Source: Chloroflexota bacterium (GTDB lineage Bacteria; Chloroflexota; Anaerolineae; Anaerolineales; Villigracilaceae). From it: 40,647 bases of DNA. Positions 31,094-39,547 of the stretch are shown one piece after another. The notes under the pieces were generated by a model. The model saw only the letters and a program-made list of their open reading frames with translations, had not been told where the DNA came from and made no database searches. The stretch is taken from the NCBI GenBank assembly GCA_016219545.1, contig JACRMH010000005.1, forward strand, positions 1 to 40,647. Direction: 5' to 3'. The translations under genes were made by a program, and so were the position numbers. Position 1 is the stretch's first letter; each line of letters begins with the position of its first letter.

Positions 31094-31972
31094 TCAACGC
31101 CATTGAGTAATACGACTGGGTATCTTTTCATCGCCTAATTTCTTGCACACTGTATTCAAGCTCTCCCACGCCCCCTGCCATTTCAGGTCACTGAGTTTAT
31201 CTTTCAGGGGAACATCTGTCCGCAGGGTGGCTAACTGTCGAAAGAGTAATGCCTCATCGTAGTGCTGAATCAGGCTCCCGGTCAGGCTTGAGGCGCGGCC
31301 GGGGGTAATGGCTCCCACTTTCCACTTCCCCGCATCCTTTGGAATCGACTCGATATGTTCATATCGTGCAAGCACCGCGGAAGAAGACTTGGCTCCCCAG
31401 CCCGGAATGCCGGGGTAACCATCTGCTGAGTCACCTACCAGGGCAAGCCAATCGGGAATGGACTGCGGCTTCACGCCGAATTTTTCGATCACGCCTTTTT
31501 CATCGAGGATGATCTCGCGCCTGCGATCCCAGCACACAACACGATTGCCTGTCACCAACTGGGCGAGGTCCTTATCTGGCGAACAAATAAGAACCTGTTC
31601 AACGGATTTGCTTTTCGCAAACCGCACAGCGGCAGTCCCGAGTGCATCATCCGCTTCAAACTCGACCATCGGCCAGACAACAACACCCAAGGCGGATACG
31701 GCTTCTTCCGCCAAAGAAAATTGAGCCAGCAGATTTGGGTCAACGCCTTCACCGGTTTTGTACCCGGCATAAAGATCGTTGCGGAAGGATGGAATGACAT
31801 GGTCGAAAGCGCAGGCCATGTGAGTCACATCCGGACTCGAAAGCAGCATGATGAGGCTTCGTAAAAGTCCGAGCGTTGCACCAACTTCCTGACCATTTGG
31901 GGCAGCCTTTGGAGGTGCGCCAAAATGGTTACGGAATAACTCATAAGTGCCGTCTATTAGATGAATCTTCAT
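31094..31972 (-). CDS. Stand-alone 5'-3' exonuclease (Pol I N-terminal / FEN type)
   Basis: A 292-residue flap/5'-3' exonuclease of the family that forms the N-terminal domain of DNA polymerase I. Acidic metal ligands are visible: Asp7 in LIDGTYELF, the EFEADDALG segment (104-112), CSPDKDLAQL with Asp133 and Asp135, and GDSADGYPGIPGWG with Asp181 and Asp184. AFDHVIPSFRNDLYAGYK contains the conserved Arg and Lys of the arch region. No polymerase domain follows. It would remove RNA primers or flaps and take part in repair. It is the last gene of the long minus-strand cluster, 36 nt after the reductase gene. Confidence 0.9.
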   Translation of the reverse strand: MKIHLIDGTYELFRNHFGAPPKAAPNGQEVGATLGLLRSLIMLLSSPDVTHMACAFDHVIPSFRNDLYAGYKTGEGVDPNLLAQFSLAEEAVSALGVVVWPMVEFEADDALGTAAVRFAKSKSVEQVLICSPDKDLAQLVTGNRVVCWDRRREIILDEKGVIEKFGVKPQSIPDWLALVGDSADGYPGIPGWGAKSSSAVLARYEHIESIPKDAGKWKVGAITPGRASSLTGSLIQHYDEALLFRQLATLRTDVPLKDKLSDLKWQGAWESLNTVCKKLGDEKIPSRITQWR

Positions 31973-32008
31973 ACAGGCTCCTTGCTCTTCCCTGTCTGTG
32001 GGGTTGAA

Positions 32009-32581
32009 TTATTTGGCGCGTTGATATCGCTGATAAATAACACCTGTTGGAAGTGCTGAGGTCTCGATAAGTTTCAGATTCAGAGGCTTCCCTTCCGGGA
32101 ATAAGCGCTTGCCAATACCCAGCACAAGTGGATACACATGCAGGGAAAACTCATCCACCAGGTCAGTCTCGATCAAGTTATGGACTAGGACACTGCTCCC
32201 ATCCATAATGATATTTTTGCCGGGCTGGCTCTTCAGTTTGCGAATTTCGTTGATCACATCTTTGCTGATGAGACTCGAATCTCGCCAGGCATTCGCTGAT
32301 TTCAATGTGTTGGAAACTACATACTTCTCAAATCCAGCAAATGGATCCTCCGCAGGGTTGGGTTCGAATGCTTCGCCATGCATCTGCCAGGTCTTGCGTC
32401 CCAGCAACAATGTATCGGCTTCAGTGAATAACTGACCGAAGTGGGAGCCAATATCGTCATGCCAGTATGGAAGAGTCCAACCGCCATGCGAAAAGCCGCC
32501 ATCGGTATCTTCGGTCGGGCTGCCCGGTGCCTGAATGACACCATCCAGGGTAATGAACTCGTGAACAATTATTTTTCTCAT
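32009..32581 (-). CDS. RibD C-terminal / dihydrofolate-reductase-like reductase
   Basis: A 190-residue protein of the RibD_C/DHFR-like superfamily, which binds NADPH. MRKIIVHEFITLDGVIQAPG is the characteristic N-terminus; TLLLGRKTWQMHGEAF and KNIIMDGSSVLVHNLIETDLVDEF form the cofactor site, and VYPLVLGIGKRLFPEG the C-terminal strand. Stand-alone members are common in stress or accessory clusters, but their substrate is not known; true folate or riboflavin function is doubtful. GAGGAG lies upstream of the ATG, which overlaps the DUF4287 stop by four bases. It is part of the minus-strand operon. Confidence 0.85.
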   Translation of the reverse strand: MRKIIVHEFITLDGVIQAPGSPTEDTDGGFSHGGWTLPYWHDDIGSHFGQLFTEADTLLLGRKTWQMHGEAFEPNPAEDPFAGFEKYVVSNTLKSANAWRDSSLISKDVINEIRKLKSQPGKNIIMDGSSVLVHNLIETDLVDEFSLHVYPLVLGIGKRLFPEGKPLNLKLIETSALPTGVIYQRYQRAK

Positions 32582-32889
32582 GTTGATTCTCCTCTTGTTG
32601 ACTGCTTCTTTTTGGCTTTCTTGGTTTTCCGTGCCTTACCATCGAGCTTTAAAGTACCCGAAGCGTCGCGATGAGTTCCTGTGGTTTGTCGCACTTCAAA
32701 ATGTGGTCCTTTACGAATGACATAATCCAAAGCCCGCGCGTGCCCCAAGCCCAACCCATAATCCTTTTTAAGCCAGGCAATGATATCTTTGGATTCTGCA
32801 AGCTCCTTCTTTTTGGCTTCGGCTATGAACTGCTTGGGCGTCTTGCCCGTTTTTTCTTCGATATTATCCAAATAGGCTTGAAATGACAT
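32578..32889 (-). CDS. DUF4287-domain protein
   Basis: A 103-residue protein with the DUF4287 core: a helical N-terminus (FQAYLDNIEEKTGKTPKQFI) followed by KDIIAWLKKDYGLGLGHARAL. The family is of unknown function and often sits beside DUF1801 genes, as here (8 nt from one). The C-terminal 20 residues are very basic (KARKTKKAKKKQ), suggesting nucleic-acid contact. Its stop overlaps the start of the reductase gene, so the two are translationally coupled. Confidence 0.82.
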   Translation of the reverse strand: MSFQAYLDNIEEKTGKTPKQFIAEAKKKELAESKDIIAWLKKDYGLGLGHARALDYVIRKGPHFEVRQTTGTHRDASGTLKLDGKARKTKKAKKKQSTRGEST

Positions 32890-32897
32890 GATCGCTC

Positions 32898-33272
32898 CTA
32901 TTTCTTTTTTGCTGAATTAAGTGACACTGCTTCACGAATCAATTCTTTCAAAGCGGCTTCATCAATTTTTGAATCTTCGCGAAAATCAATACTGCGGCCG
33001 GTTTTTGCTTCCAGTCCTGAGTTAATTAATTTTTTCGAATCCTTCAACGATGCACCCTTGAAAAAATTAAGTTTGATGTGGTCTTTAAAAGCGCCGCCAG
33101 CAACAACATTCCCTTTATATGCCCAAACTGGAGTACCCCACTTCCACTCTTCGGCAAGTTCAGGAGCGGCCTCCAAAACCAATTTTCTTAATCGCGCGAG
33201 CATCTTTCCGCGCCAGTCGTTTAATTCGGCGATGTGCTTGTCAATGTGTTGTGAGGGAGTTAAATCGGCCAT
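32898..33272 (-). CDS. DUF1801-domain protein
   Basis: A 124-residue protein of the DUF1801 (YdhG-like) family. Typical features are the helix LRKLVLEAAPELAEEWKWGTPVWAYKG and the strand pair ending HIKLNFFKGASL. Members have been linked to iron homeostasis through the frataxin-like fold of the Bacillus relative YdhG, but the function is not settled. It is the middle gene of a run of small proteins in one operon, 13 nt downstream of a second DUF1801 gene that also carries a helix-hairpin-helix domain. Confidence 0.82.
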   Translation of the reverse strand: MADLTPSQHIDKHIAELNDWRGKMLARLRKLVLEAAPELAEEWKWGTPVWAYKGNVVAGGAFKDHIKLNFFKGASLKDSKKLINSGLEAKTGRSIDFREDSKIDEAALKELIREAVSLNSAKKK

Positions 33273-33285
33273 GGGATAAGTCTCC

Positions 33286-33885
33286 TTATTTTTGTAATTT
33301 GATCAGGTCTTTCAACACCTTTTCCAACATCGGCTTCTTTGCCTTCACATCCTTCATGTCCGTAAAATACGCCATGCGCCGTTCTTTGTAATCCCCTTCC
33401 AACAACTTACTCTTGACCTTTGAAATCTGCGGATTATGAAACACAAGATGGATGCGCTTCTCCTCCCACAAATTAAAGGTCACCAAATACTCGCCTTTGT
33501 AATTGAAGGATGGAGCGTTCCATTTAATTTCTTCGTTGATATCTTTATTCACGCCTTTGATGATGGAACGCACCGCCTCCACCTCCGCCTTGAGCGGGTG
33601 ACTGAGATTCTCGAGGAATTCATCCACCTTATCAGTGCGGCTGACGGGCGATCCCTTCTTCTTTTTCGACGTGCCATTTGCCGTTCCCGCCTTAAAAGAC
33701 AATCCTTTTTCCTTGAGAGTGTCGCGCAGTATGCCAAGTGCTCTGGGACCCATCCCATGCAGTTGACCTATTTCAGCTTCAGAAACTTTGGTCAATTGCT
33801 CAAGGCGGGAATATCCCGCCGCTTCCAACGCCCGTGTGGCTGGGGCACCAATTTTAGGAAAAGCACTGGTGTTTTTATCCTTCAT
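33286..33885 (-). CDS. Helix-hairpin-helix domain fused to DUF1801
   Basis: A protein of 199 residues from ATG 33885 (AAGGAG upstream; a GTG at 33891 would overlap that site). The N-terminal 60 residues form a helix-hairpin-helix module: IGAPATRALEAAGYSRLEQL then LHGMGPRALGILRDTL, which usually binds DNA non-specifically. A lysine-rich linker (TSKKKKGS) leads to a C-terminal DUF1801 domain with IKWNAPSFNYKGEYLVTFNL. The combination suggests a DNA-associated DUF1801 protein. It lies 12 nt after the MFS gene. The domain assignment is visible in the sequence; the biological role is open. Confidence 0.82.
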   Translation of the reverse strand: MKDKNTSAFPKIGAPATRALEAAGYSRLEQLTKVSEAEIGQLHGMGPRALGILRDTLKEKGLSFKAGTANGTSKKKKGSPVSRTDKVDEFLENLSHPLKAEVEAVRSIIKGVNKDINEEIKWNAPSFNYKGEYLVTFNLWEEKRIHLVFHNPQISKVKSKLLEGDYKERRMAYFTDMKDVKAKKPMLEKVLKDLIKLQK

Positions 33886-33897
33886 ATTCACTCCTTT

Positions 33898-35223
33898 TTA
33901 AGATGGTTCCATTCCTAAGGCAGGGTTGATTTCGTCCGTCGTGTAACGCTTCGAGAGCAGATGATAGTATTTTGTTCTCATCGCGATCAGGGTCACAATC
34001 AGTCCAATGATACCTGTCACTGTGAAAACGAGGGCAATGCCGCGATCTGCTCCCGTGCCGAACCAATTGCCGATCAAACCAACGCCCATGCCCGTGGTCA
34101 TGAACGGGATGAAGAAAAGCTCGGTAATGGGACCAATCATAAACGTAGTCAGAGGCGAAGCGGACATCTCCACGCTTTGGGCAAATCCGAAAACCCGTCC
34201 CTGCCTTTCGAGCGGGACAACTTTCTGAATGATGGTGTGTTCCGCCGCTTCAATGAACGGAACCACACTGATGTAAATGAACATGCCGATGGAAAGCAAT
34301 ACGATGGACGGCTGAATCGTGAAGACACTGGAGATGATCCAGATGACGATGTTGGCGGCGAACATCGCAAACAACGGATTTTTACCGAGACCCCATTTCG
34401 CAATAAAGAGTCCGCCGACGATGAATCCGCAGCTGAGAACCGCCCACAACACGCCCCACACTTGAACTGAAACCAGCGACAAGCCATAGGCATCCATTAA
34501 GCCCATGAACACGCCGCCTAAAAAGTTGTTGAACGTGGTGAAAAAGATCAATGCGATCATGCCAGGGATGGCAACCACAACCGCAAACGTGCCGCGCAGA
34601 TCCACTTTGCCAAGTTTTCCATCCAGATGGACAATTTCATTCTCTGGGATATTCATGGAAAAGAGATGCGCGATCGAAAGGGTCATCACCACCATGGCGA
34701 GGATCAAGACCAGATACATGCCCGAATGTCCCACCAAAAATCCGCTGATGGCAGACGTGATGAGAAAGATGATTCCCGTGGTTGTGCCAACGAGACCGTT
34801 TGCCTTATCTCGTGAATCTTCGGGGATGAGGATGGTGACCAATGTCGGGAGCGCGATACCACGCAGGTTGCCAGCGATCACCCCAAGGAGGAGAAGCGGG
34901 ACGAACATCCAAAGCGTGGTGCTGGTGGGATCTTTCCATGTTTCAGCGGGGGCGGTGATGTAAACCACAAATCCGATCGAGTAGATGACCAACGAGACAA
35001 AACCCGAAAGAAGCATTACATTCTTTTTCTTGTTATGGTCAACCAGACTCCCGAACCAGATGCCTGAAACCGCAACAGCTACCAGATAGATCCCCGAAAC
35101 GATGGAGGTCGCCGTGACCGAATGCGTTTCGAGATAGATAAAAAATATCATCGCAAACCAGACGGTCATATTGGTGACATTGGCAAGCAGTGTATTACCG
35201 AGTATTTGATAAAACGTTTTCAT
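33898..35223 (-). CDS. Major facilitator superfamily exporter
   Basis: A 441-residue MFS transporter with about twelve membrane helices. The loop between helices 2 and 3 contains GSLVDHNKKKNVMLLSGF, the family motif A region. The N-terminal half contains VTATSIVSGIYLVAVAVSG and the C-terminal half IIQKVVPLERQGRVFGFAQS, a phrase common in bacterial macrolide/drug efflux members. The substrate is unknown; drug or toxic-metabolite export fits the company of MarR, UvrA2 and an FAD oxidoreductase. GAGG precedes the ATG. A 91-nt gap with a 9-bp inverted repeat separates it from the SnoaL-like gene upstream. Confidence 0.85.
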   Translation of the reverse strand: MKTFYQILGNTLLANVTNMTVWFAMIFFIYLETHSVTATSIVSGIYLVAVAVSGIWFGSLVDHNKKKNVMLLSGFVSLVIYSIGFVVYITAPAETWKDPTSTTLWMFVPLLLLGVIAGNLRGIALPTLVTILIPEDSRDKANGLVGTTTGIIFLITSAISGFLVGHSGMYLVLILAMVVMTLSIAHLFSMNIPENEIVHLDGKLGKVDLRGTFAVVVAIPGMIALIFFTTFNNFLGGVFMGLMDAYGLSLVSVQVWGVLWAVLSCGFIVGGLFIAKWGLGKNPLFAMFAANIVIWIISSVFTIQPSIVLLSIGMFIYISVVPFIEAAEHTIIQKVVPLERQGRVFGFAQSVEMSASPLTTFMIGPITELFFIPFMTTGMGVGLIGNWFGTGADRGIALVFTVTGIIGLIVTLIAMRTKYYHLLSKRYTTDEINPALGMEPS

Positions 35224-35243
35224 TTTTCACTACCTCTAAAGGA

Positions 35244-35271
35244 ACGACAAAGCCATTTATCTCTTTGTCGT
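35244..35271 (-). promoter_or_regulatory. Inverted repeat in the leader of the MFS gene
   Basis: ACGACAAAG (35244-35252) and CTTTGTCGT (35263-35271) are exact inverse complements 20 nt ahead of the MFS start. It could be a weak attenuator or an operator. No T-run follows, so read-through from the upstream genes is likely. Confidence 0.4.
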
Positions 35272-35314
35272 CATAAAACAAGCTTTTGTTTGACACAGCA
35301 AATCATTATTTTTT

Positions 35315-35689
35315 CTAGAACATGCCGTGTTGATTAGGCGTCTCTTCAGGGATTTCCTGACCAAGATCCCACATCTCCACGATCTTTCCATTCTCAAAGC
35401 GGAAGATCTGCATGACAGCAGCGCCGAGTTCGTCAGGCTTATGCTTTACGAGAAAATGCACCATAACGAATTCGTCCTCTGCGATCATGCGTTTCACGTC
35501 AATGGCTTTCTTCGGATTCTGAATTGCATTTTCCTTCATCGCCGTGTGCAGGGCCTCTGCCGACCCTTCAAAATATGGGTTGTGATGCTTAAATCCATCG
35601 CCAACAAACCTTGAATAAGCTTCATCCGCTTTTCCTGTGGATGCCATCTCCAAAAAGGAAACGGCTGCATCTTTATTTTTATTTGACAT
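35315..35689 (-). CDS. SnoaL-like (NTF2-fold) protein
   Basis: A 124-residue cone-shaped alpha+beta protein of the SnoaL/NTF2 fold. AVSFLEMASTGKADEAYSRF and HHNPYFEG at the N-terminus, and the C-terminal strand IFRFENGKIVEMWDLGQEIP, are typical of predicted SnoaL-like polyketide-cyclase relatives. It may act on small hydrophobic substrates, with no specific reaction inferable. AAAGG precedes the ATG. It starts 12 nt after the stop of the FAD oxidoreductase gene, so the two are very likely cotranscribed and could act on the same compound. Confidence 0.82.
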   Translation of the reverse strand: MSNKNKDAAVSFLEMASTGKADEAYSRFVGDGFKHHNPYFEGSAEALHTAMKENAIQNPKKAIDVKRMIAEDEFVMVHFLVKHKPDELGAAVMQIFRFENGKIVEMWDLGQEIPEETPNQHGMF

Positions 35690-35701
35690 GATGGTTTTCC
35701 T

Positions 35702-37105
35702 TTATCCTCCATTGGATACTGGCGGAATGTTTTGATTAAGGCGGAAAAAGTTATCAGGGTCGTAGCGGGCTTTGATGGCGGCGAGCCGCTCCCAGGTCCC
35801 GTTTGGATACGCGGCGCGGACTTGCGCCTCGTCCACATCCGCAAGGAAATTAACGTATGCACCGCCATCGCTTTGGCGCAGGTCTGCTTCGTACTTTGAG
35901 ACCCATGCTTCATGAATTTCCTTGTCTTCGGGTGTGTTGTACAACGCAGCAAGATTCGCCATGATCTTAGATTGACGATGCGCGAACGCGGTCGCATCCG
36001 CAGGGACGCGCGCCATGGCACCACCCAACACACGCAATTGAGTCACAGCCATCGAAGCGGTTGAAGATTGCAGGCGATCCATGATCAGTTCAGCGACGGA
36101 ACGGTCAACATGATCGAGGAACATGGTGCGTCCCGCCGCGACGGGGTGATAGCCGCCCTCTTCGGGAGGAAACATTTCAGGGTAGGTCATCGGGCGGATC
36201 ATGTCTGCATAGGGCGTGGCAAGCGCACGAAAACGCGCGATAACCTTCTCTCCAACTTCAATGTCACCAGCAAACATCATCATTGCCATCATAATCATTT
36301 TGCCATGAGCTTCTTCAGGAATGAAAGGCATCGGGGGGGCGGGCGTCATAATGTTCAGGATGGTGGAAAGTTCGTTCGGAGCAGAATCAGCTTCCCGTAA
36401 GAAAGAGACGATCGTGTCTGGAGTCGCTGGCAGGAAAAGCATCCCGCCCAATACTCTATCCAGTTTATGCAATTGGAATTTGAAGCGGGTTGCAACACCA
36501 AAGTTTCCGCCGCCGCCACGGATCGCCCAAAAAAGATCGGGATGATTCTTGTCATCCACATGCAGGAGCTGACCATCGGCGGTCACAACCTCGGCAGCCA
36601 ACAGGTTATCTATCGTCAGTCCATGCTTGCGGACGAGATAACCGACACCGCCGCCCAGTGTGATGCCGCCAAGACCGACTGTGCCTGTATCGCCAAAGCC
36701 TGTGGCGAGACCGTGCGCTGCTGTTGCAGTAACATACTCGCCAGCGGTTAATCCAGTTTCAGCCCAGGCAGTTTTATCCTGAACATTGATTTGCAGATCC
36801 TTCATACCTGACAGGTCAAGGATGATGCCGCCTTCGGTGGTGCTGTGACCTGCGCCGCTGTGCCCGCCGCTGCGGATGGCAAGCTCGATCCCAGTCTCGC
36901 GCGCCACCGACACAAGTCGGGAGACATCGCCCGCATCTGCAACTCGAACAATTGCAGCAGGGTGGCGGTCAACTCCGCCATAAAAGACGGTGCGCGCCTG
37001 TTCATAGCGCGGGTCATCAGGGGCGATGACCCGTCCATTGAAGAGCGCACGCAGTTCCTGAATCGAAGGGACTATTGAATTAAGAGTTTTAGATTTGGTG
37101 TTCAT
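35702..37105 (-). CDS. FAD-linked oxidoreductase, berberine-bridge (BBE/PCMH) type
   Basis: A 467-residue flavoenzyme. The PCMH-type FAD domain (about 45-220) contains IRSGGHSGAGHSTT, whose His is the usual site of covalent FAD attachment, and TVGLGGITLGGGVGYLVRKH. The C-terminal BBE segment reads YVNFLADVDEAQVRAAYPNG and ends with YDPDNFFRLNQNI. In bicovalent members a Cys precedes the VG.GG motif; here the sequence is GDTGTVGLGG, so only a single covalent link is expected. There is no signal peptide, so it is cytoplasmic. Such enzymes oxidise sugars, alkaloids or other secondary metabolites. It has AAGGAG upstream and lies between UvrA2 and SnoaL in the accessory operon. Confidence 0.9.
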   Translation of the reverse strand: MNTKSKTLNSIVPSIQELRALFNGRVIAPDDPRYEQARTVFYGGVDRHPAAIVRVADAGDVSRLVSVARETGIELAIRSGGHSGAGHSTTEGGIILDLSGMKDLQINVQDKTAWAETGLTAGEYVTATAAHGLATGFGDTGTVGLGGITLGGGVGYLVRKHGLTIDNLLAAEVVTADGQLLHVDDKNHPDLFWAIRGGGGNFGVATRFKFQLHKLDRVLGGMLFLPATPDTIVSFLREADSAPNELSTILNIMTPAPPMPFIPEEAHGKMIMMAMMMFAGDIEVGEKVIARFRALATPYADMIRPMTYPEMFPPEEGGYHPVAAGRTMFLDHVDRSVAELIMDRLQSSTASMAVTQLRVLGGAMARVPADATAFAHRQSKIMANLAALYNTPEDKEIHEAWVSKYEADLRQSDGGAYVNFLADVDEAQVRAAYPNGTWERLAAIKARYDPDNFFRLNQNIPPVSNGG

Positions 37106-37173
37106 GTTTTTTTCTCCTTACTTCTAAAGTTTGTTTATGAACTTTTCAGATGACTTAATTTTATTGTCGATAA

Positions 37174-39423
37174 TTAATTTTGCAAGTATACGCTGGTCAG
37201 GGATTGTTTCGCCTTCAATAATTCCTTGGGCGTCCCTTCGAACATAACCTTGCCGCCTTTGCTGCCGCCTTCGGGACCCATGTCAATGATCCAATCGGCG
37301 TTCTTGATGACGTGCAAATTGTGCTCGATGACAACGACAGTGTTGCCCGTGTCAACCAAACGATCGATGACTTGCATGAGATGACCAATATCCGACATGT
37401 GCAAGCCTGTGGTCGGTTCGTCCATGATGTAGATGCTTCCTTTTTTGTGCAGTTCGCTGGCGAGTTTGATACGCTGACATTCGCCGCCAGAAAGCGTGCT
37501 CAGAGGCTGCCCGAGACTCAAATAATCCAGACCGACATCGCTCATGGCTTGTAATTTTTTCAGAACTTCCTTAAGCTCGAAATATTCGAGCGCCTGTTCC
37601 ACGTTCATTGCCAGCACATCGCTGATGGATTTGCCGTTGAGTTTGTACGCCAGCACTTCGTCCTTGAAGCGTTTACCGCCGCACACTTCGCAGGGCGATT
37701 TCACGCTGTCAAAAAATGACAACTCAGTGAAGACCACACCCAGCCCCTGACAGTTTTCATACGCACCCTTCGAGTTGAAACTGAACAGCGATGCCTGCAC
37801 CTTGTTCGCTGAAGCAAACGCCTTGCGGACATCGTCCAGAATACCTGTATATGTAGCGGGATTGGAACGGCTGTTGACTCCCACCGCAGATTGATCGATC
37901 ACAATCGCATCGGGATGTTGGTGTTGAAAGACCTCGTTGATGAGCGAACTTTTGCCAGACCCAGCCACGCCTGTGATCACGGTCAGCACGCCCGTTGGAA
38001 TGTTCACGCTGACATTTTGTAAATTATTGACTTTCGCATTCTTGATCGGCAGTTTGCCTGTCGGTGTGCGAAATATATCTTTTATCGGGATGGATTGCTG
38101 CATGTGCCTGCCCGTGATCGTGTTCGCCTTGAGCAAATTTGCATAACTACCTTCGTAGACGATCTCGCCTCCATGCGGACCTGCAAGCGGACCCACATCA
38201 ACGACATGGTCTGCCACTTTGATCACATCGGGGTCATGCTCCACGACGATGACCGTGTTGCCCTTGTCACGAAGTTTCTGAAGGAGCTCATTCATGCGAT
38301 GCACATCACGTGGATGCAAGCCAATGCTCGGCTCATCGAAGATGTACGTCACATCGGTCAGGCTGCTGCCGAGGTGTTTGACCACCTTCACGCGCTGTGA
38401 CTCGCCGCCCGACAGCGTATCTGTCTCGCGGTTGAGGCTGAGATACTCCAGCCCAATATCTACGAGTTCACCCAATCGTTCGAGAAGCGTCCGCACCATT
38501 GGCTGGGCGGCAGGCACTTTGATCCCTTTCACGGCTTCGATCAACTCGGGGATTTCCATGCTCGTCAGGTCGGCGATGTTGTACCCGTTGATCTTGCATT
38601 TCAGGACGTTCTGGTTCAACCGCGCACCGTTGCATTCGGAACAGGGACCCATCGTCATAAAAGGCTCCACCGACTTTTGAGTCCGCTCGGATTTGGTTTT
38701 TAGATCCTGCTTGATGTACTTGTTGGTAAAGCGGTTGATAATGCCTTCGTAAGTTATGTTGAAGTCTTTTGCCCCCATCCTGGTCTTGACCTTGATGGGT
38801 TCGCTATATAAAAGGTCATTCAATTCTTTTTGGGTGTATTTGGAAATTTTCTTATCAGGGTCGAATAAACCCGTATTGATTACATTACTCCAACCCCAAC
38901 TCTCCACGGCGTATTCGGGGAATAGAATTGCGCCTTCATTCAAGGACTTGGATGTATCCAAAAACTTATCCATGTCCACATCCAGTTTACGACCGAGTCC
39001 GTTGCAGTTCGGACACATCCCTTGCGGGTCGTTGAAACCGAATACATTGGTGGGTCCCACATAAGGCTGCCCGATGCGCGAAAACATCATGCGCAGGATC
39101 GTGTTGATGTCGGTGATCGTCCCAACGGTCGAGTGTGAACCGCCGCCCATCCGCTTCTGATCCACTACGATGGACATGCTCAAATTCTCGATGGCGTCTG
39201 CATCGGGCTGGGAATACTTCGGCAAAAAGTTTCGCACGAACATGCTGAAGTTTTCATTCAGCAGTCGCTGCGATTCGGTCGCAATCGTATCGAATACAAT
39301 CGAAGATTTCCCTGAACCTGACACGCCAGTAAAGATGGTTATTTTTCGTTTGGGAATGCGCAACGAGACGTTCTTTAAATTGTTTTCGCGCGCACCGCGA
39401 ATCTCGATATATTCCTGGGGCAT
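37174..39423 (-). CDS. UvrA2/DrrC-type ABC ATPase (short UvrA paralogue)
   Basis: A 749-residue relative of UvrA from ATG 39423 (GAGGAG upstream). Two ABC cassettes are present: Walker [10 protein letters not shown] and GVAGSGKSS, signatures LSGGESQRVKV and LSGGECQRIKL, and Walker B segments [15 protein letters not shown] and IYIMDEPTTGLH. It is about 210 residues shorter than the uvrA product in this window and lacks the UvrB-binding region, as do UvrA2 and the daunorubicin-resistance protein DrrC. Zinc motifs are CPNCNGLG, CSECNGARLN and CEVCGGKRF, but the first Cys of the C-terminal finger is Tyr (GAYENCQGLG). It likely binds intercalated or damaged DNA and confers drug tolerance. It lies in the accessory minus-strand cluster. 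Confidence 0.9.
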   Translation of the reverse strand: MPQEYIEIRGARENNLKNVSLRIPKRKITIFTGVSGSGKSSIVFDTIATESQRLLNENFSMFVRNFLPKYSQPDADAIENLSMSIVVDQKRMGGGSHSTVGTITDINTILRMMFSRIGQPYVGPTNVFGFNDPQGMCPNCNGLGRKLDVDMDKFLDTSKSLNEGAILFPEYAVESWGWSNVINTGLFDPDKKISKYTQKELNDLLYSEPIKVKTRMGAKDFNITYEGIINRFTNKYIKQDLKTKSERTQKSVEPFMTMGPCSECNGARLNQNVLKCKINGYNIADLTSMEIPELIEAVKGIKVPAAQPMVRTLLERLGELVDIGLEYLSLNRETDTLSGGESQRVKVVKHLGSSLTDVTYIFDEPSIGLHPRDVHRMNELLQKLRDKGNTVIVVEHDPDVIKVADHVVDVGPLAGPHGGEIVYEGSYANLLKANTITGRHMQQSIPIKDIFRTPTGKLPIKNAKVNNLQNVSVNIPTGVLTVITGVAGSGKSSLINEVFQHQHPDAIVIDQSAVGVNSRSNPATYTGILDDVRKAFASANKVQASLFSFNSKGAYENCQGLGVVFTELSFFDSVKSPCEVCGGKRFKDEVLAYKLNGKSISDVLAMNVEQALEYFELKEVLKKLQAMSDVGLDYLSLGQPLSTLSGGECQRIKLASELHKKGSIYIMDEPTTGLHMSDIGHLMQVIDRLVDTGNTVVVIEHNLHVIKNADWIIDMGPEGGSKGGKVMFEGTPKELLKAKQSLTSVYLQN

Positions 39424-39463
39424 GGTCTCTCCTCTATACACTCTCTGATAAATATTAATGAAA

Positions 39464-39499
39464 TGGGTGGGTAAAAGCAAGGTTGCTTTTACCCACCCA
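39464..39499 (-). terminator. 17-bp hairpin between the DUF1801 gene and uvrA2
   Basis: Positions 39464-39480 and 39483-39499 are exact inverse complements (TGGGTGGGTAAAAGCAA on the left). On the minus strand it lies about 50 nt after the DUF1801 stop and is followed by a short T-rich tail. It probably isolates that gene from the uvrA2 operon. Confidence 0.75.
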
Positions 39500-39547
39500 G
39501 GACAAAGGTGGCAATATTTTAGAACACTTATTCTAGTTAGTCAAGTC

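Noticed and set aside
37174..39423. Truncated or broken uvrA gene
   Set aside because: Both ATP-binding cassettes, the zinc motifs and a proper start are intact; the short length is that of the UvrA2/DrrC subfamily.
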